A DNA stretch of 64,000 bases from an uncultured Acidobacteriota bacterium (GTDB taxonomy: Bacteria > Acidobacteriota > Blastocatellia > Pyrinomonadales > Pyrinomonadaceae), in contig CALMPJ010000044.1 of NCBI GenBank assembly GCA_937871585.1, positions 17,661 through 81,660 on the forward strand. The letters are read 5' to 3'. Below are positions 18,061-26,808 of the stretch, piece after piece. Each line of letters opens with the position of its first letter. The first letter of the stretch is position 1. The notes under the pieces were generated by a model. That model was not told where the DNA came from and did not search any database. It saw only the letters and a list, made by a program, of their open reading frames with translations. The translations under genes were made by a program, and so were the position numbers.

Positions 18061-18131
18061 GACGGGCCTAAAAGCCTGTCGCTCTTCGTGGAACTTAAAA
18101 GGACAGGCTAGGCAGCCTGTCCTACTTTTTT
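18061..18131. terminator. double hairpin with T run after the metalloprotease
   Basis: Two stems: GACGGGC/GCCTGTC (18061-18080, one G-U) and a perfect GGACAGGCT-AGGC-AGCCTGTCC (18101-18122), followed by TACTTTTTT. It looks like a rho-independent terminator. Both stems share the GACAGGC word, so they may be two inverted units of a second repeat family. Confidence 0.65.
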
Positions 18132-18184
18132 GCGTTGCGACTTTTTGAAATCGGCTTTCGATCGTTGCTATACTTTTCACTTCG

Positions 18185-18604
18185 ATGGACGTACGCAAGA
18201 TATTGCTGATATTTTTGGGGACCGTTTGTGTGGCGCTTGGGGTTTTGGGGATGTTTCTGCCGCTGCTGCCGACGACGGTTTTCTTACTTGCAGCGGCGTA
18301 TTGTTATTCGAAGAGCTCGGAACGTTTTCACAACTGGCTGCTTACGAACAAGCTTTGCGGCAAATATATTTCTAATTATAAGTCTGGCCGTGGAATGACG
18401 GTTCGGAATAAGGTCACGAGCCTGCTTTCGCTTTGGGTCTCGATCGGGATCAGTATGTGGCTGGTTTATCCAAAGGCTTGGCTTGAGATATTGCTGGCAG
18501 CTATCGCTCTCGGGATAACCATACACATTCTTTGGATCAAGACTCATTCGGAATCGGACGAGCAGGTCACTGCCGACATTAACGGCCTCGTCGAACCAAA
18601 CTAA
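18185..18604 (+). CDS. DUF454 (YbaN-type) inner membrane protein
   Basis: A 139-residue membrane protein with helices at about 5-25, 28-45, 82-100 and 103-122. GMFLPLLPTTVFLLAAAYCYSKSSERFHNWL and NYKSGRGM are the DUF454 signatures. Its function is unknown. It stands alone between a terminator and the convergent diguanylate cyclase gene, whose stop is four bases away. Confidence 0.85.
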   Translation: MDVRKILLIFLGTVCVALGVLGMFLPLLPTTVFLLAAAYCYSKSSERFHNWLLTNKLCGKYISNYKSGRGMTVRNKVTSLLSLWVSIGISMWLVYPKAWLEILLAAIALGITIHILWIKTHSESDEQVTADINGLVEPN

Positions 18605-18607
18605 CGC

Positions 18608-20158
18608 TTACATAACACGCTGATTGACGACCTCGGTCAGCTCGCTTGCCACGAACCAGCCGCCACCGTTCTGTTTTGACTCGTACATTCCTGCGTCGGC
18701 GTTTCGCAATAGCTGGCCTAGATTGATGCCATCTTTTGGATAGAACGCGGTTCCGATGCTCAGCTCAGCCACCAGCGAATTTTCACCAACACGGAACGGC
18801 CGACAGACGTTGTCGATCATACGTTCGATGACGAGCTTGGCTCCGTTCTCATCGCAATCGTGCAGCAGCAAGGCAAACTCGTCGCCGCCGAGACGAGCAA
18901 GCAGATCAGGTTTTCGCAAAATGGACGCGACTCGAGCCGCGACGTATTTGAGCAACTCGTCGCCGACATCGTGACCGAGCGTGTCGTTTACGACCTTGAA
19001 CCGATCAAGGTCGAAATATAGTATGCAAAAGCCTTTGTTATTCGCATTCGAAGCGTCGATCGCGCGCTCGACCTCTTCTTCGAATTTGCGGCGATTTGCA
19101 AGCCTCGTAAGCGGATCGTGAAACGCCATTGCCTCAAGCGACAACTGATGCATATGCCGGTCGGTATTGTCGCGGATCGTTACAATTCTGCCGTCAGGAA
19201 CATCGGACAGTGCTCCGCTGATCGGTATTGAATCGAGTAACAAATATCGCATCTGTCCGTCGGTCTCGACCGCAAGCTCTCCGAGGTTCCTAGCATCGCG
19301 ATCGTAAAGCTCTGTTCCGCCATCGATGCGACCCATAAGATGACGAAGGTTTGTGCCGACGGCCTCGGACGCAGAGATCCCAAGTTCGGTCTCCGCTGCG
19401 GGATTAACATCACGGACGATGTCGTAATTGTCGAGGATCAAAACGCCATCGTGGATCGTCTCGAAAACGGTCTCGTACGCGATCGGATTGCTCTTGAGAA
19501 ACTGAAGGCGAAATATCGCATAAGCCATTATCGAGAAAAACACCGGAAAGCTGTAAGGTGTGATCTTTCCGACAACGCCGAGCAACGCGAGCATATTTAC
19601 CGCGATCGGCACGCACATCGACAGCAAAAGAAGCATTATCTGCTGCCGGTAATGGCTCGACGCTCGGCTCAGCTCCATAATAACGGTGAGCAGGCACCAG
19701 ACCAGCAAGATATACGAATACGGAGTATGTATCGCCCAGAAGTAGATGCCGTACTCGACCTTCATTCGGACGAACGGCTCGACCTCGGTGCTGACAAAGA
19801 ACAAACCGTGAAAAGGATCGGTGATCATCACCAGCCACGATATCGCCGGAATGATCAGTAGCCAGCGAACTTCGCGTTTCGAAAGTTCGCGGCCAAAGTA
19901 CTGCCTAATGAACATCAGCAGCAGTACCGGCAACGGCATCGCTCCGAAATATCGCAGCCATTCGCCAAACCACTGCCAGTTGTAGGTATCGGTCAGTCGC
20001 CCGATAACCTCGCCCGCCATCCACGGTATCGTCACCATACACGACAGAGCAAAATACCGATGTCCGCGCGTGGTCTTGTTCCGCCAAGCGTAAAAGCTTA
20101 AGACGGACGAGAGCACGATCGCACTCAGCATGTAAATTACGGCAAATTCCGAAGACAT
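18608..20158 (-). CDS. 7TM-sensor PAS-GGDEF diguanylate cyclase
   Basis: A 516-residue signalling protein. Residues about 5-215 hold seven predicted membrane helices resembling the N-terminal 7TM histidine-kinase sensor region. Residues about 225-335 are a PAS domain (ETIHDGVLILDNYDIVRDVNPAAE). Residues about 350-505 form a GGDEF domain with an intact active site RLGGDEF and an upstream RKPD inhibitory (I) site five residues before it. It should make cyclic di-GMP from two GTP in response to a membrane or extracellular cue and be product-inhibited. No EAL domain is present. It has a strong promoter upstream. Confidence 0.92.
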   Translation of the reverse strand: MSSEFAVIYMLSAIVLSSVLSFYAWRNKTTRGHRYFALSCMVTIPWMAGEVIGRLTDTYNWQWFGEWLRYFGAMPLPVLLLMFIRQYFGRELSKREVRWLLIIPAISWLVMITDPFHGLFFVSTEVEPFVRMKVEYGIYFWAIHTPYSYILLVWCLLTVIMELSRASSHYRQQIMLLLLSMCVPIAVNMLALLGVVGKITPYSFPVFFSIMAYAIFRLQFLKSNPIAYETVFETIHDGVLILDNYDIVRDVNPAAETELGISASEAVGTNLRHLMGRIDGGTELYDRDARNLGELAVETDGQMRYLLLDSIPISGALSDVPDGRIVTIRDNTDRHMHQLSLEAMAFHDPLTRLANRRKFEEEVERAIDASNANNKGFCILYFDLDRFKVVNDTLGHDVGDELLKYVAARVASILRKPDLLARLGGDEFALLLHDCDENGAKLVIERMIDNVCRPFRVGENSLVAELSIGTAFYPKDGINLGQLLRNADAGMYESKQNGGGWFVASELTEVVNQRVM

Positions 20159-20185
20159 TGCGTATATGGAAGGCTATCGATGACA

Positions 20186-20202
20186 GACACTGTGGAAGTG
20201 TC
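20186..20202. repeat. short inverted repeat in the diguanylate cyclase leader
   Basis: GACACT-GTGGA-AGTGTC, a 6-bp perfect stem between the promoter and the start codon of the GGDEF gene. It could be a repressor site or an mRNA hairpin. Confidence 0.35.
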
Positions 20203-20211
20203 CAACTAACG

Positions 20212-20241
20212 ATTATACGCTTTATGAACGCGAAGTATCAA
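20212..20241 (-). promoter_or_regulatory. promoter of the diguanylate cyclase gene
   Basis: On the minus strand: -35 TTGATA (20236-20241), 18-base spacer, perfect -10 TATAAT (20212-20217), 53 bases before the start codon. It is one of the best sigma70 matches in the window. Confidence 0.72.
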
Positions 20242-20265
20242 CAAGTTTTATCACTTTCGAAGGCC

Positions 20266-21039
20266 CTAAGACACGGTTACGGAAAGCATCGAGATCGAAC
20301 CGCCGTCGATGCCATCGACAGGAAAACTGACGCATTCGCCATCGGTTTGCTGAGCAAGAACGTAAAGTAATGGCAGGAAATGTTCAGGAGTGGGAACCGA
20401 TAGCATCGCGTCGGTGTCCATCGATTCGTAATTAGCAAGCGAAGCGTGGTCACCTGATTCCATTAACCTCTTCGCTTCCGTCTCGAATCGCACGGCCCAA
20501 TCATACGGCCCGCGGGTCTCGTTGCCCCAAGAAAACGCTCGCAAATTATGCACGATGTTCCCGCTGCCGCAGACCAGAACGCCCTCATCGCGAAGCGGTT
20601 TGAGATTCTTCGCAAATTCGTAATGCCATTCGCCGGGCCGTGTCATATCGATCGAAAGCTGCACGACCGGAACATCCGCGTCCGGAAAAACATGACACAA
20701 AACTGACCAAGTTCCATGATCAAGTCCCCATTCGGTCGTGTCCAAACGAACGCCGCCGAGCAACTCGCTGACACGCTCGGCGAGCTCAGGCGAGCCGGCG
20801 GCAGGATATTGAACATCGAACAATTCCTGCGGAAAACCACCAAAATCATGGATCGTTTGCGGCATATTCATCGCCGTAACGGCGACGTCTGGAATATACC
20901 AATGAGCTGAAATACACAAAACGGCTTTCGGTTTGGGAATCGAACTTCCGATCGCAGCCCACGCCCGTGTGTAGCCGTTGTCTGCCAATGCATTCATTGG
21001 ATTTCCGTGACCAAAAAATATGGCGGGTATTCGGCTCAT
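20266..21039 (-). CDS. extradiol ring-cleavage dioxygenase, YgiD/DODA family
   Basis: A 257-residue LigB-fold enzyme from the ATG at 21039, whose ATG overlaps the TGA of the aldehyde dehydrogenase gene. Motifs: PAIFFGHGNPMNAL (6-19), CISAHWY, TIHDFGGFPQELFDVQYPAAGSPELA, LDHGTWSVLCHVFP, and a late SGNIVHNLRAF. The conserved His residues bind zinc or iron in 4,5-DOPA-type extradiol dioxygenases, which open catechol rings. The substrate here is not known. Coupling to an aldehyde dehydrogenase suggests degradation of an aromatic compound whose cleavage gives an aldehyde (inference). Confidence 0.85.
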   Translation of the reverse strand: MSRIPAIFFGHGNPMNALADNGYTRAWAAIGSSIPKPKAVLCISAHWYIPDVAVTAMNMPQTIHDFGGFPQELFDVQYPAAGSPELAERVSELLGGVRLDTTEWGLDHGTWSVLCHVFPDADVPVVQLSIDMTRPGEWHYEFAKNLKPLRDEGVLVCGSGNIVHNLRAFSWGNETRGPYDWAVRFETEAKRLMESGDHASLANYESMDTDAMLSVPTPEHFLPLLYVLAQQTDGECVSFPVDGIDGGSISMLSVTVS

Positions 21040-22646
21040 TTTCGCTTCATCAATTCGCGAACGCGTTTGAAAAGCTGCGGCAGCATCAAGTTCGTTTTCA
21101 ACAACGAACCTGAAGCGAAATGCGTAGCGAATTTGCGGAATGTTGCGACCGCCGTCTCGGAATACGGCATCCACCAGGCGTCGGGCAAAATGGCGATTCG
21201 GTTGACGTGAATGTGTTGCGGCTGGACGAGCTCCATCAGGCCGAGGGCTCCGTGTGTACGGCCGCGGCCCGAATTCTTAAATCCGCCCCAAGGCGTCTGG
21301 CCAATGCCGTGCGTGTAGAGAACTTCGTTTACACAAACCGAGCCTGCTTCAATTTGTTCCGCGACGCGGCGTCCTTTTGTATAGTCCTTTGTCCACACGC
21401 TCGCCGTCAGGCCAAATTCGCTGTCGTTCGCCAAGTTGATCGCTTCGTCCTCAGTACGAAACGTTGCGATCGGCAGCGTCGGGCCGAAGGTTTCCTCCTG
21501 CATCGGCATCATATCGTTTGTCGCGCCTTTGATAACGGTCGGCGGATAAAAGAAGCCGCTCGCCATCTCTACCTTTTCGGTCGGTTCGTTAAATCCGGGA
21601 ACGATCACTTCGCCGCCCGTCAGCACCTCGGCACCGGCGTCTTTGAACGCCTCGACGTGCTCGTACACCGTCTTCAGCTGTCTCTCAGAAGACATTGCAC
21701 CGACCGAAGTGTCAGCTTCGAGGCCGCTGCCGACCTTCAATTGATTCGTCTTTTCAACGATCCTTTTAGTTAGTTCGTCAGCAATCGATTCATGAACATA
21801 CAAACGCTCGACTGACGAACACGACTGTCCTGCATTACAAAATGCTCCCCAAACCGCGGCTCCGGCGGCTAGCTCTAGGTTCGCGTCTTCGAAGACTATC
21901 ATTGGATCTTTGCCGCCTAGTTCCAGGACAGTTGACGTCAAATTCTTGGCTGCCGCAGCCGCAATTCGCTTGCCGGTTGCGACCGAACCGGTGAACATTA
22001 TCTTGTCCGGTGCGGAGTCAACCAGAGCGGCTCCAGTTTCGCCTGCTCCGCTCACGATCTGAACACAGTTTGCCGGAAAGCCAGCTTTCACAAAGATCTC
22101 GCCGATCTTAAGTCCAATAAACGGAGTGAGTTCCGATGGTTTGATAACGACCGTATTGCCCGCCATTAACGCCATTACGGCCTCACCAAGCGGTATCGAA
22201 AATGGATAGTTCCACGCCGGAATGATGCCGACGACGCCGTATGGTTTATAGATGATCTTTGAACTCCGGCCAAGCAAGCTGTAAAGACCAATACCGACAC
22301 GTTTCGGTTTCAGCAGCTTTTCCGCATTCCTTGCAAAGTACTGCATCAGATCCAAAACCGGTGCGATCTCCATCGACAAAGCCTCGGCTACAGGCTTGCC
22401 CGACTCGCGCGAGATCAATTCTGCGATGTCGTCCATCTCGGCAAGAATGACCTCACGGGCCGCCATGACAAGACGCTTTCGCTTATCGAACGACGTGTCT
22501 TTCCATTTCGCGAACGTCTCACGCGCACGATCAAACGCCGCCGCAACTTCTTCCGGCGTCGTCATAGCAACACGCCCGATCTCCTCGCCAGTTGCCGGGT
22601 TGGTCGAGATGATCTCGTTTGATTGTGCGGGCAAAACTGCGCTCAC
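21036..22646 (-). CDS. NAD(P)-dependent aldehyde dehydrogenase
   Basis: A 536-residue ALDH-superfamily enzyme that oxidises an aldehyde to the acid. Catalytic Cys in AFCNAGQSCSSVERLYV (about 273-289), the general-base Glu in VLELGGKDP (about 241-249), and cofactor-binding FTGSVATGKRIA (about 219-230). The C-terminal extra 50 residues (after HGALGLMELV) are longer than in many relatives and basic. It resembles the benzaldehyde or succinate-semialdehyde dehydrogenase groups; the substrate is not fixed. GTG start, overlapping the preceding stop by one base, so it is coupled to the nucleotidyltransferase gene upstream. Confidence 0.9.
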   Translation of the reverse strand: MSAVLPAQSNEIISTNPATGEEIGRVAMTTPEEVAAAFDRARETFAKWKDTSFDKRKRLVMAAREVILAEMDDIAELISRESGKPVAEALSMEIAPVLDLMQYFARNAEKLLKPKRVGIGLYSLLGRSSKIIYKPYGVVGIIPAWNYPFSIPLGEAVMALMAGNTVVIKPSELTPFIGLKIGEIFVKAGFPANCVQIVSGAGETGAALVDSAPDKIMFTGSVATGKRIAAAAAKNLTSTVLELGGKDPMIVFEDANLELAAGAAVWGAFCNAGQSCSSVERLYVHESIADELTKRIVEKTNQLKVGSGLEADTSVGAMSSERQLKTVYEHVEAFKDAGAEVLTGGEVIVPGFNEPTEKVEMASGFFYPPTVIKGATNDMMPMQEETFGPTLPIATFRTEDEAINLANDSEFGLTASVWTKDYTKGRRVAEQIEAGSVCVNEVLYTHGIGQTPWGGFKNSGRGRTHGALGLMELVQPQHIHVNRIAILPDAWWMPYSETAVATFRKFATHFASGSLLKTNLMLPQLFKRVRELMKRK

Positions 22647-23230
22647 TATTTCCTAAAGAATATTTCCTTAAGACCGTGCAAATGGTCAACATGGTCTTTG
22701 ATGTCGGGATAAAGTTCGAGCTCGCTAAGAGACGAATCGACGTAACTCCAATCTAATTCCGATTGCTTGATAATGATCGATTCGGCATCAAGCCAGTCTT
22801 TCGGTCGACCTGCGATCGTTTTCATTATCAACAAGTCCTCAGCCGAACAAACTCGAAGCGAAATGGTATCGGTCAATTTTTGATATGAAGAACGAGCAAA
22901 AGTGTTGCTCAGGTCGCTGAATCCGGCTAGGTTCACGTCAATGCCCGTGTTCGATGCGGTCCAAAGCGGCAAAACGCGATTGGTGAGAGCAAACTCATCA
23001 GCATCGTGAAATTTCGGCCTGTACTTCTCTAAGAATTTTTTGATGAAGTCCGATTCGTTCGACAGATCGGTGAAAACCGTTAGGTCGAGGTCATACGTCA
23101 AACGCGGTTCGCCCCAGAATTGAACTGCAACGCCACCGACAAAATAGAAATCCCATCCGTTCTCTTCAATGAAATTCTGCAGATCGGCTGCTTCGTCAAA
23201 CAGTGCTGTCATCTTTTCGGTCAACTCCAA
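22646..23230 (-). CDS. nucleotidyltransferase of the AbiEii/MNT-like fold
   Basis: A 194-residue protein with GGVAVQFWGEPRLTYDLDLTVF at about 32-53: the nucleotidyltransferase GG-x-D-x-D core followed by a third acidic strand (GIDVNLAG, about 97-104). AbiEii-like toxins and MNT antitoxins share this fold and add nucleotides to tRNA or protein. A 35-base overlap with the small upstream gene suggests a co-translated pair. It could be a toxin, an antitoxin or a general domestic enzyme. Confidence 0.75.
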   Translation of the reverse strand: MELTEKMTALFDEAADLQNFIEENGWDFYFVGGVAVQFWGEPRLTYDLDLTVFTDLSNESDFIKKFLEKYRPKFHDADEFALTNRVLPLWTASNTGIDVNLAGFSDLSNTFARSSYQKLTDTISLRVCSAEDLLIMKTIAGRPKDWLDAESIIIKQSELDWSYVDSSLSELELYPDIKDHVDHLHGLKEIFFRK

Positions 23231-23438
23231 GAAAAACTCTCATTGCTTTGCTGAGCAGATAGGTTTTTCGCGGAAACTTCTGTTCTTTAGCGTGTTCGAA
23301 GAAACCGTCCCATTTGAAATAGCATTTTGATATATCGCTTTCGCGTATCTCTTTACGCCTTATTTCTTCAAGCCGTTCGGCGCCGCGCTCGAAGCCGCGT
23401 TTCCAGCGGATCAAGTCTGGCAGGTCTTCTTCGTTCAT
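23196..23438 (-). CDS. small helical partner of the nucleotidyltransferase
   Basis: An 80-residue charged protein (MNEEDLPDLIRWKRGFERGA) rich in Arg, Glu and Lys, predicted nearly all helical. It precedes the nucleotidyltransferase and overlaps it by 35 bases, the layout of a two-gene toxin-antitoxin unit. No HTH or ribbon-helix-helix motif is obvious. I do not know the family. Confidence 0.6.
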   Translation of the reverse strand: MNEEDLPDLIRWKRGFERGAERLEEIRRKEIRESDISKCYFKWDGFFEHAKEQKFPRKTYLLSKAMRVFLGVDRKDDSTV

Positions 23439-23465
23439 ACGTCTATTTTACTCGAAAACTGCGGC

Positions 23466-25415
23466 TTATGCCGTCATTTTTTCGATCACGCCGTAAGCGG
23501 CTTCGATGGCGTCGGCGAGTTTTTCGGGTTCGGTGCCGCCGCCTTCGGCCATGTCGGGTTTGCCGCCGCCGCGGCCGCCGACAATTGGTGCTATCTCGCG
23601 GATGATGTCGCCGGCCTTTATTTTTGAAGTAAGGTCATCGGACACGCGGACGATGATGCCGACCTTACCTTCGTCTTTGCGTCCGAGGACGACGACGCCG
23701 GATTTGAGGCGAGCTAGTAAGGTATCGGAGAGCTGACGTGTGCCGTTTGCATCGAGGCCGTCGACGACCTTTGCGGCGACCTTGACGCCGTTTATTTCTT
23801 TCGTATCGTCGCCGCCTTCGGATGCAGAGCCTTCGCCCATGGCGATCTTTAGTTTGAGATCGTCCATCTCTTTGCGAGTGCGTTTCAGCTCATCGGCCAT
23901 ACGGGCGATGGCGTTCGGCAGATTGTCGCGCTGAGTCGAAAGCGCGGCGAGCGATTCGTCGATCAGGCGTTCGTCTTCGCGAAAACGATTGAACGCGTCG
24001 GTGCCTGTGATCGCACGAATTCGGCGAACGCCGGACGCGATGGCTTCGTCGGTAGTGATCTTGAACGAACCGATGTCGCCCGTCGCACGAACGTGCGTTC
24101 CGCCGCAGAGTTCTTTCGAGAATGTTCCGTCGCCGACCGACAGCACGCGAACTTCGCCGCCGTATTTCTCGCCAAACATCGCCACAGCACCCGAACGCAT
24201 CGCATCCTCGATCTTCATCAGATCGGTCGTAACTTGTTCATTCCGAAGTATTTCGCGGTTCACGAGATCTTCGACCTCGTTGATCTCAGCATCGGTCATC
24301 GGCTGATAATGTGCGAAATCGAACCGCAAAAAATTCGGAGCAACGACCGAACCAGCCTGCTTTACGTGCGTTCCCAGAACCTCTTTCAAAGCTGCGTGAA
24401 CCAAATGTGTCGCCGTATGATTCCGCCGTGTAGCATCGCGCTTCGTCGAATCGACGGTCGCCGTGACCATGTCACCAACCGTGATCTCGCCCTTCTCGAC
24501 CGTGACTTTGTGAATGATCAAGCCGGCGACCGGCGAGAACGTATCGTTGACCGTAGCTCTCAAGTCAGAACCACCTGCGGTAGCGGGTGGTTGATCTTGC
24601 GCCGTGTTCAACCGCCCACTATCGTAGGCGGTTCTGACAAGAAAACCGCTATCACCAACCTGACCGCCGCTTTCGGCGTAGAATGGCGTTTGATCCAGAA
24701 CGACGCTGGCCTGTTTGCCTTCGCCAATTGAATCGACTTGCGTATCGCCATCGAGCAAAGCCACGACCTTTGCTCCGTCGAATTCCGTCGTCTCATAGCC
24801 GTGAAAGACATTTGCACCAACTTTGTCGAGCAGCTCGGCATAGACCGGCGATATCTCGCTCTTGCGTGTCGTTTTGCCGATGTCCGATTGCTGCTGAAGT
24901 GATTGCAGAGCGGCGTCAAACCTTGCGTTAAAATCGTCTTCTTCAAACTCGAGACCGTTCTCTTCGAGAAAAACGCGGATCAGATCGCGAGGCGTGCCGA
25001 ACGTGTCATAGAGCGTTGCGATCGAACGGAAAAGATCATCATCTTTCGGCGTCGAAGCAGAAATGCCGAGTTCGCCTAGCTTGCCGAGACCGACAGTAAC
25101 TGTACTGCCAAACCGCTCTTCCTCGAGCCGGACCATCTTGCCGATGAATTCGCGTTGGGTTTCGAGTTCGGGAAATGCGCCTTTGAAATTGTCGACGACC
25201 ACGTCGCAGACCTTGTAGAAAAACGGTTCCTTGAGCCCCAGATGTTCGCGGCCGTGGTAGATCGCGCGGCGCATTATTTTGCGGAGAACGTAGTTGCGGC
25301 CTTCGTTGCCGGGCAATATGCCGTCGGCAATTGCAAACGCCGTCGCACGCGCATGATCGGCGATAACGCGCGAAGTAAACTGCTGAGATTCGGTCAAAGT
25401 CTCGTAAACACTCAT
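23466..25415 (-). CDS. alaS: alanyl-tRNA synthetase C-terminal part, catalytic core absent
   Basis: A 649-residue AlaRS-type protein beginning at MSVYETLTESQQ, where full-length enzymes (about 870 residues) already have some 260-280 residues including class II motifs 1-3. What remains: part of the tRNA-recognition helices (VIADHARATAFAIADGILPGNEGR, 17-40), the editing domain with HTATH (333-337) and CGGTH (437-441), and the C-Ala domain with a glycine-rich loop (about 612-632). Residues 260-284 are a REP insertion. An extended -10 (TGTTATAGT) ends nine bases before the ATG. No upstream sequence in any frame encodes the missing core, which is replaced by an MFS gene 35 bases away. It may be half of a split AlaRS, or an editing-only protein. 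Confidence 0.85.
   Translation of the reverse strand: MSVYETLTESQQFTSRVIADHARATAFAIADGILPGNEGRNYVLRKIMRRAIYHGREHLGLKEPFFYKVCDVVVDNFKGAFPELETQREFIGKMVRLEEERFGSTVTVGLGKLGELGISASTPKDDDLFRSIATLYDTFGTPRDLIRVFLEENGLEFEEDDFNARFDAALQSLQQQSDIGKTTRKSEISPVYAELLDKVGANVFHGYETTEFDGAKVVALLDGDTQVDSIGEGKQASVVLDQTPFYAESGGQVGDSGFLVRTAYDSGRLNTAQDQPPATAGGSDLRATVNDTFSPVAGLIIHKVTVEKGEITVGDMVTATVDSTKRDATRRNHTATHLVHAALKEVLGTHVKQAGSVVAPNFLRFDFAHYQPMTDAEINEVEDLVNREILRNEQVTTDLMKIEDAMRSGAVAMFGEKYGGEVRVLSVGDGTFSKELCGGTHVRATGDIGSFKITTDEAIASGVRRIRAITGTDAFNRFREDERLIDESLAALSTQRDNLPNAIARMADELKRTRKEMDDLKLKIAMGEGSASEGGDDTKEINGVKVAAKVVDGLDANGTRQLSDTLLARLKSGVVVLGRKDEGKVGIIVRVSDDLTSKIKAGDIIREIAPIVGGRGGGKPDMAEGGGTEPEKLADAIEAAYGVIEKMTA
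24564..24638. repeat. REP-pair element inserted in frame in alaS
   Basis: Seventy-five bases with two palindromic units, 24564-24593 and 24610-24638, whose outer ends form a 12-bp inverted repeat (GTCAGAACCACC / GGCGGTTCTGAC, one mismatch). It occupies exactly 25 codons (residues 260-284) at a loop between the conserved GGQVGDSGF strand and the next editing-domain strand, where other AlaRSs have only a few residues. Confidence 0.82.
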
Positions 25416-25450
25416 CTTGTGAATACTATAACAAATCGCAGATGTTAGTT

Positions 25451-26767
25451 TTAGACCGCAACGGCGTGCTTTCTGTAGAAGATGTTGAGAACGATGGTCA
25501 ATGCGAAAGAAAGACCCGTAACCACGATCAATCCGAGGAACGCCACCGCAAAATCGCCGCCGTTCGCGTCGGCAATGCGACCGGTAATGATCGTGCCTAA
25601 GGCTCCGCCTATGGTTTCGATGACGGTCACGGCTCCGAGTATCTTGCCGTATTCGCGTGTGCCGAAATAATCGGCGACGAGTAGTTGCAGTAGCACGAAT
25701 GTGCCGCCGTAATTGAGTCCGAACAATATCGCGAATAGATAAACGGTGGTCGAATCGAAGTAGAGAAACACTAGCGTCGACAAGAACATCGTCGATGCGG
25801 AAACGAGCATCACACGCGACGTTGCGAATTTGTCAGCAAGGAATCCGTAGACAAATTTGCCGGCAATACTGAGAATGAAGAGCAGCGACTGGACGCCCGC
25901 GGCCTGTGCCGATGTGAATCCGATGCTTGGCCCTTGCAGATAAAGGTTCAACTGTTGACTGACGACAAATAGAGCGTAAAAGACCAATGCCGCGCAGATC
26001 GAAAATATCCAGAATTGCGGGGTTCTGATGGCTTGCACTAGCGTCATTCCTGCAAGTTCGGCTTTGCTCGTATTCTCATCTGTCACCGCCTGTGTCGGAT
26101 CGCCGTCGGGCAATACGCCAATATCTTCGGGCTTGTTCTTAACAAAGACGATCACGGCCGGGAGCAGTATGAACCAGACGAGAAGACTGACGAGCAGCAT
26201 CGCCGTTCGCCAGCCGTAACGCTCGATCAGCGGATTTGAGATCTGCGGAATAACCGCTCCGCCAAAGCTTGTGCCGGTGTAAACAATTCCAAGAGCAAGG
26301 CCGCGACGACGCACAAACCAGTTGGAAACCAAAACTGTATTGACCAGCACGCCTACAAACCCGAGCGAAGCTCCTAGCAACGCGTGTGAAGCATAGACCG
26401 ACAACGCCGAGGTTGACTGCGAGTAGAGCCCGAGGCCGCCGCCGAGAATTACGCAGCCGATGATCATCATCGTGCGGGCATTCAATTTTTGCAGCAAATA
26501 GCCCGCGACCGGAGCGAGAAAACCGGCAAGCAAAAACGTCATCGCCGGAGCAACGCCGTAAACCGATTGGATATTTTCCTTCGACACTGCACCCGACGCG
26601 ATGAGGTCTGCCTGAATGAACTTGTAGAAAACAGGAATGCCGCCGATCGACAGGCCGTTGCTTACAAGCAGCGCCAGCGTTGCGATCGCAACTATTGCCC
26701 AGCCGTAAAAGAATCTACTGTTCGAGGTTTGTTTAGCTTCGTCGCTCAAGTGATTTGAGGTTAGCAC
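25451..26767 (-). CDS. MFS transporter, OFA/monocarboxylate-type
   Basis: A 438-residue transporter with 12 predicted membrane helices, opening with FFYGWAIVAIATLALLVSNGLS as in oxalate/formate or monocarboxylate carriers. LLQKLNARTMMIIGCVILGGGLGLY and NWFVRRRGLALGIVYTGTSFGG lie in the N-terminal half, and a cytoplasmic loop at about 205-225. It moves an organic anion across the inner membrane; the substrate is not determinable. GTG start at 26767. It is divergent from the LacI regulator, whose operator lies just beyond the start. Confidence 0.84.
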   Translation of the reverse strand: MLTSNHLSDEAKQTSNSRFFYGWAIVAIATLALLVSNGLSIGGIPVFYKFIQADLIASGAVSKENIQSVYGVAPAMTFLLAGFLAPVAGYLLQKLNARTMMIIGCVILGGGLGLYSQSTSALSVYASHALLGASLGFVGVLVNTVLVSNWFVRRRGLALGIVYTGTSFGGAVIPQISNPLIERYGWRTAMLLVSLLVWFILLPAVIVFVKNKPEDIGVLPDGDPTQAVTDENTSKAELAGMTLVQAIRTPQFWIFSICAALVFYALFVVSQQLNLYLQGPSIGFTSAQAAGVQSLLFILSIAGKFVYGFLADKFATSRVMLVSASTMFLSTLVFLYFDSTTVYLFAILFGLNYGGTFVLLQLLVADYFGTREYGKILGAVTVIETIGGALGTIITGRIADANGGDFAVAFLGLIVVTGLSFALTIVLNIFYRKHAVAV

Positions 26768-26808
26768 ACAAATTCACGCAACGCCCATTTTTGAGCTTGT
26801 ATTTATTG

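Noticed and set aside
23466..25451. AlaRS catalytic core encoded in another frame upstream
   Set aside because: Only 35 bases separate the start from the MFS stop; the upstream frame through the MFS gene shows no synthetase motifs.
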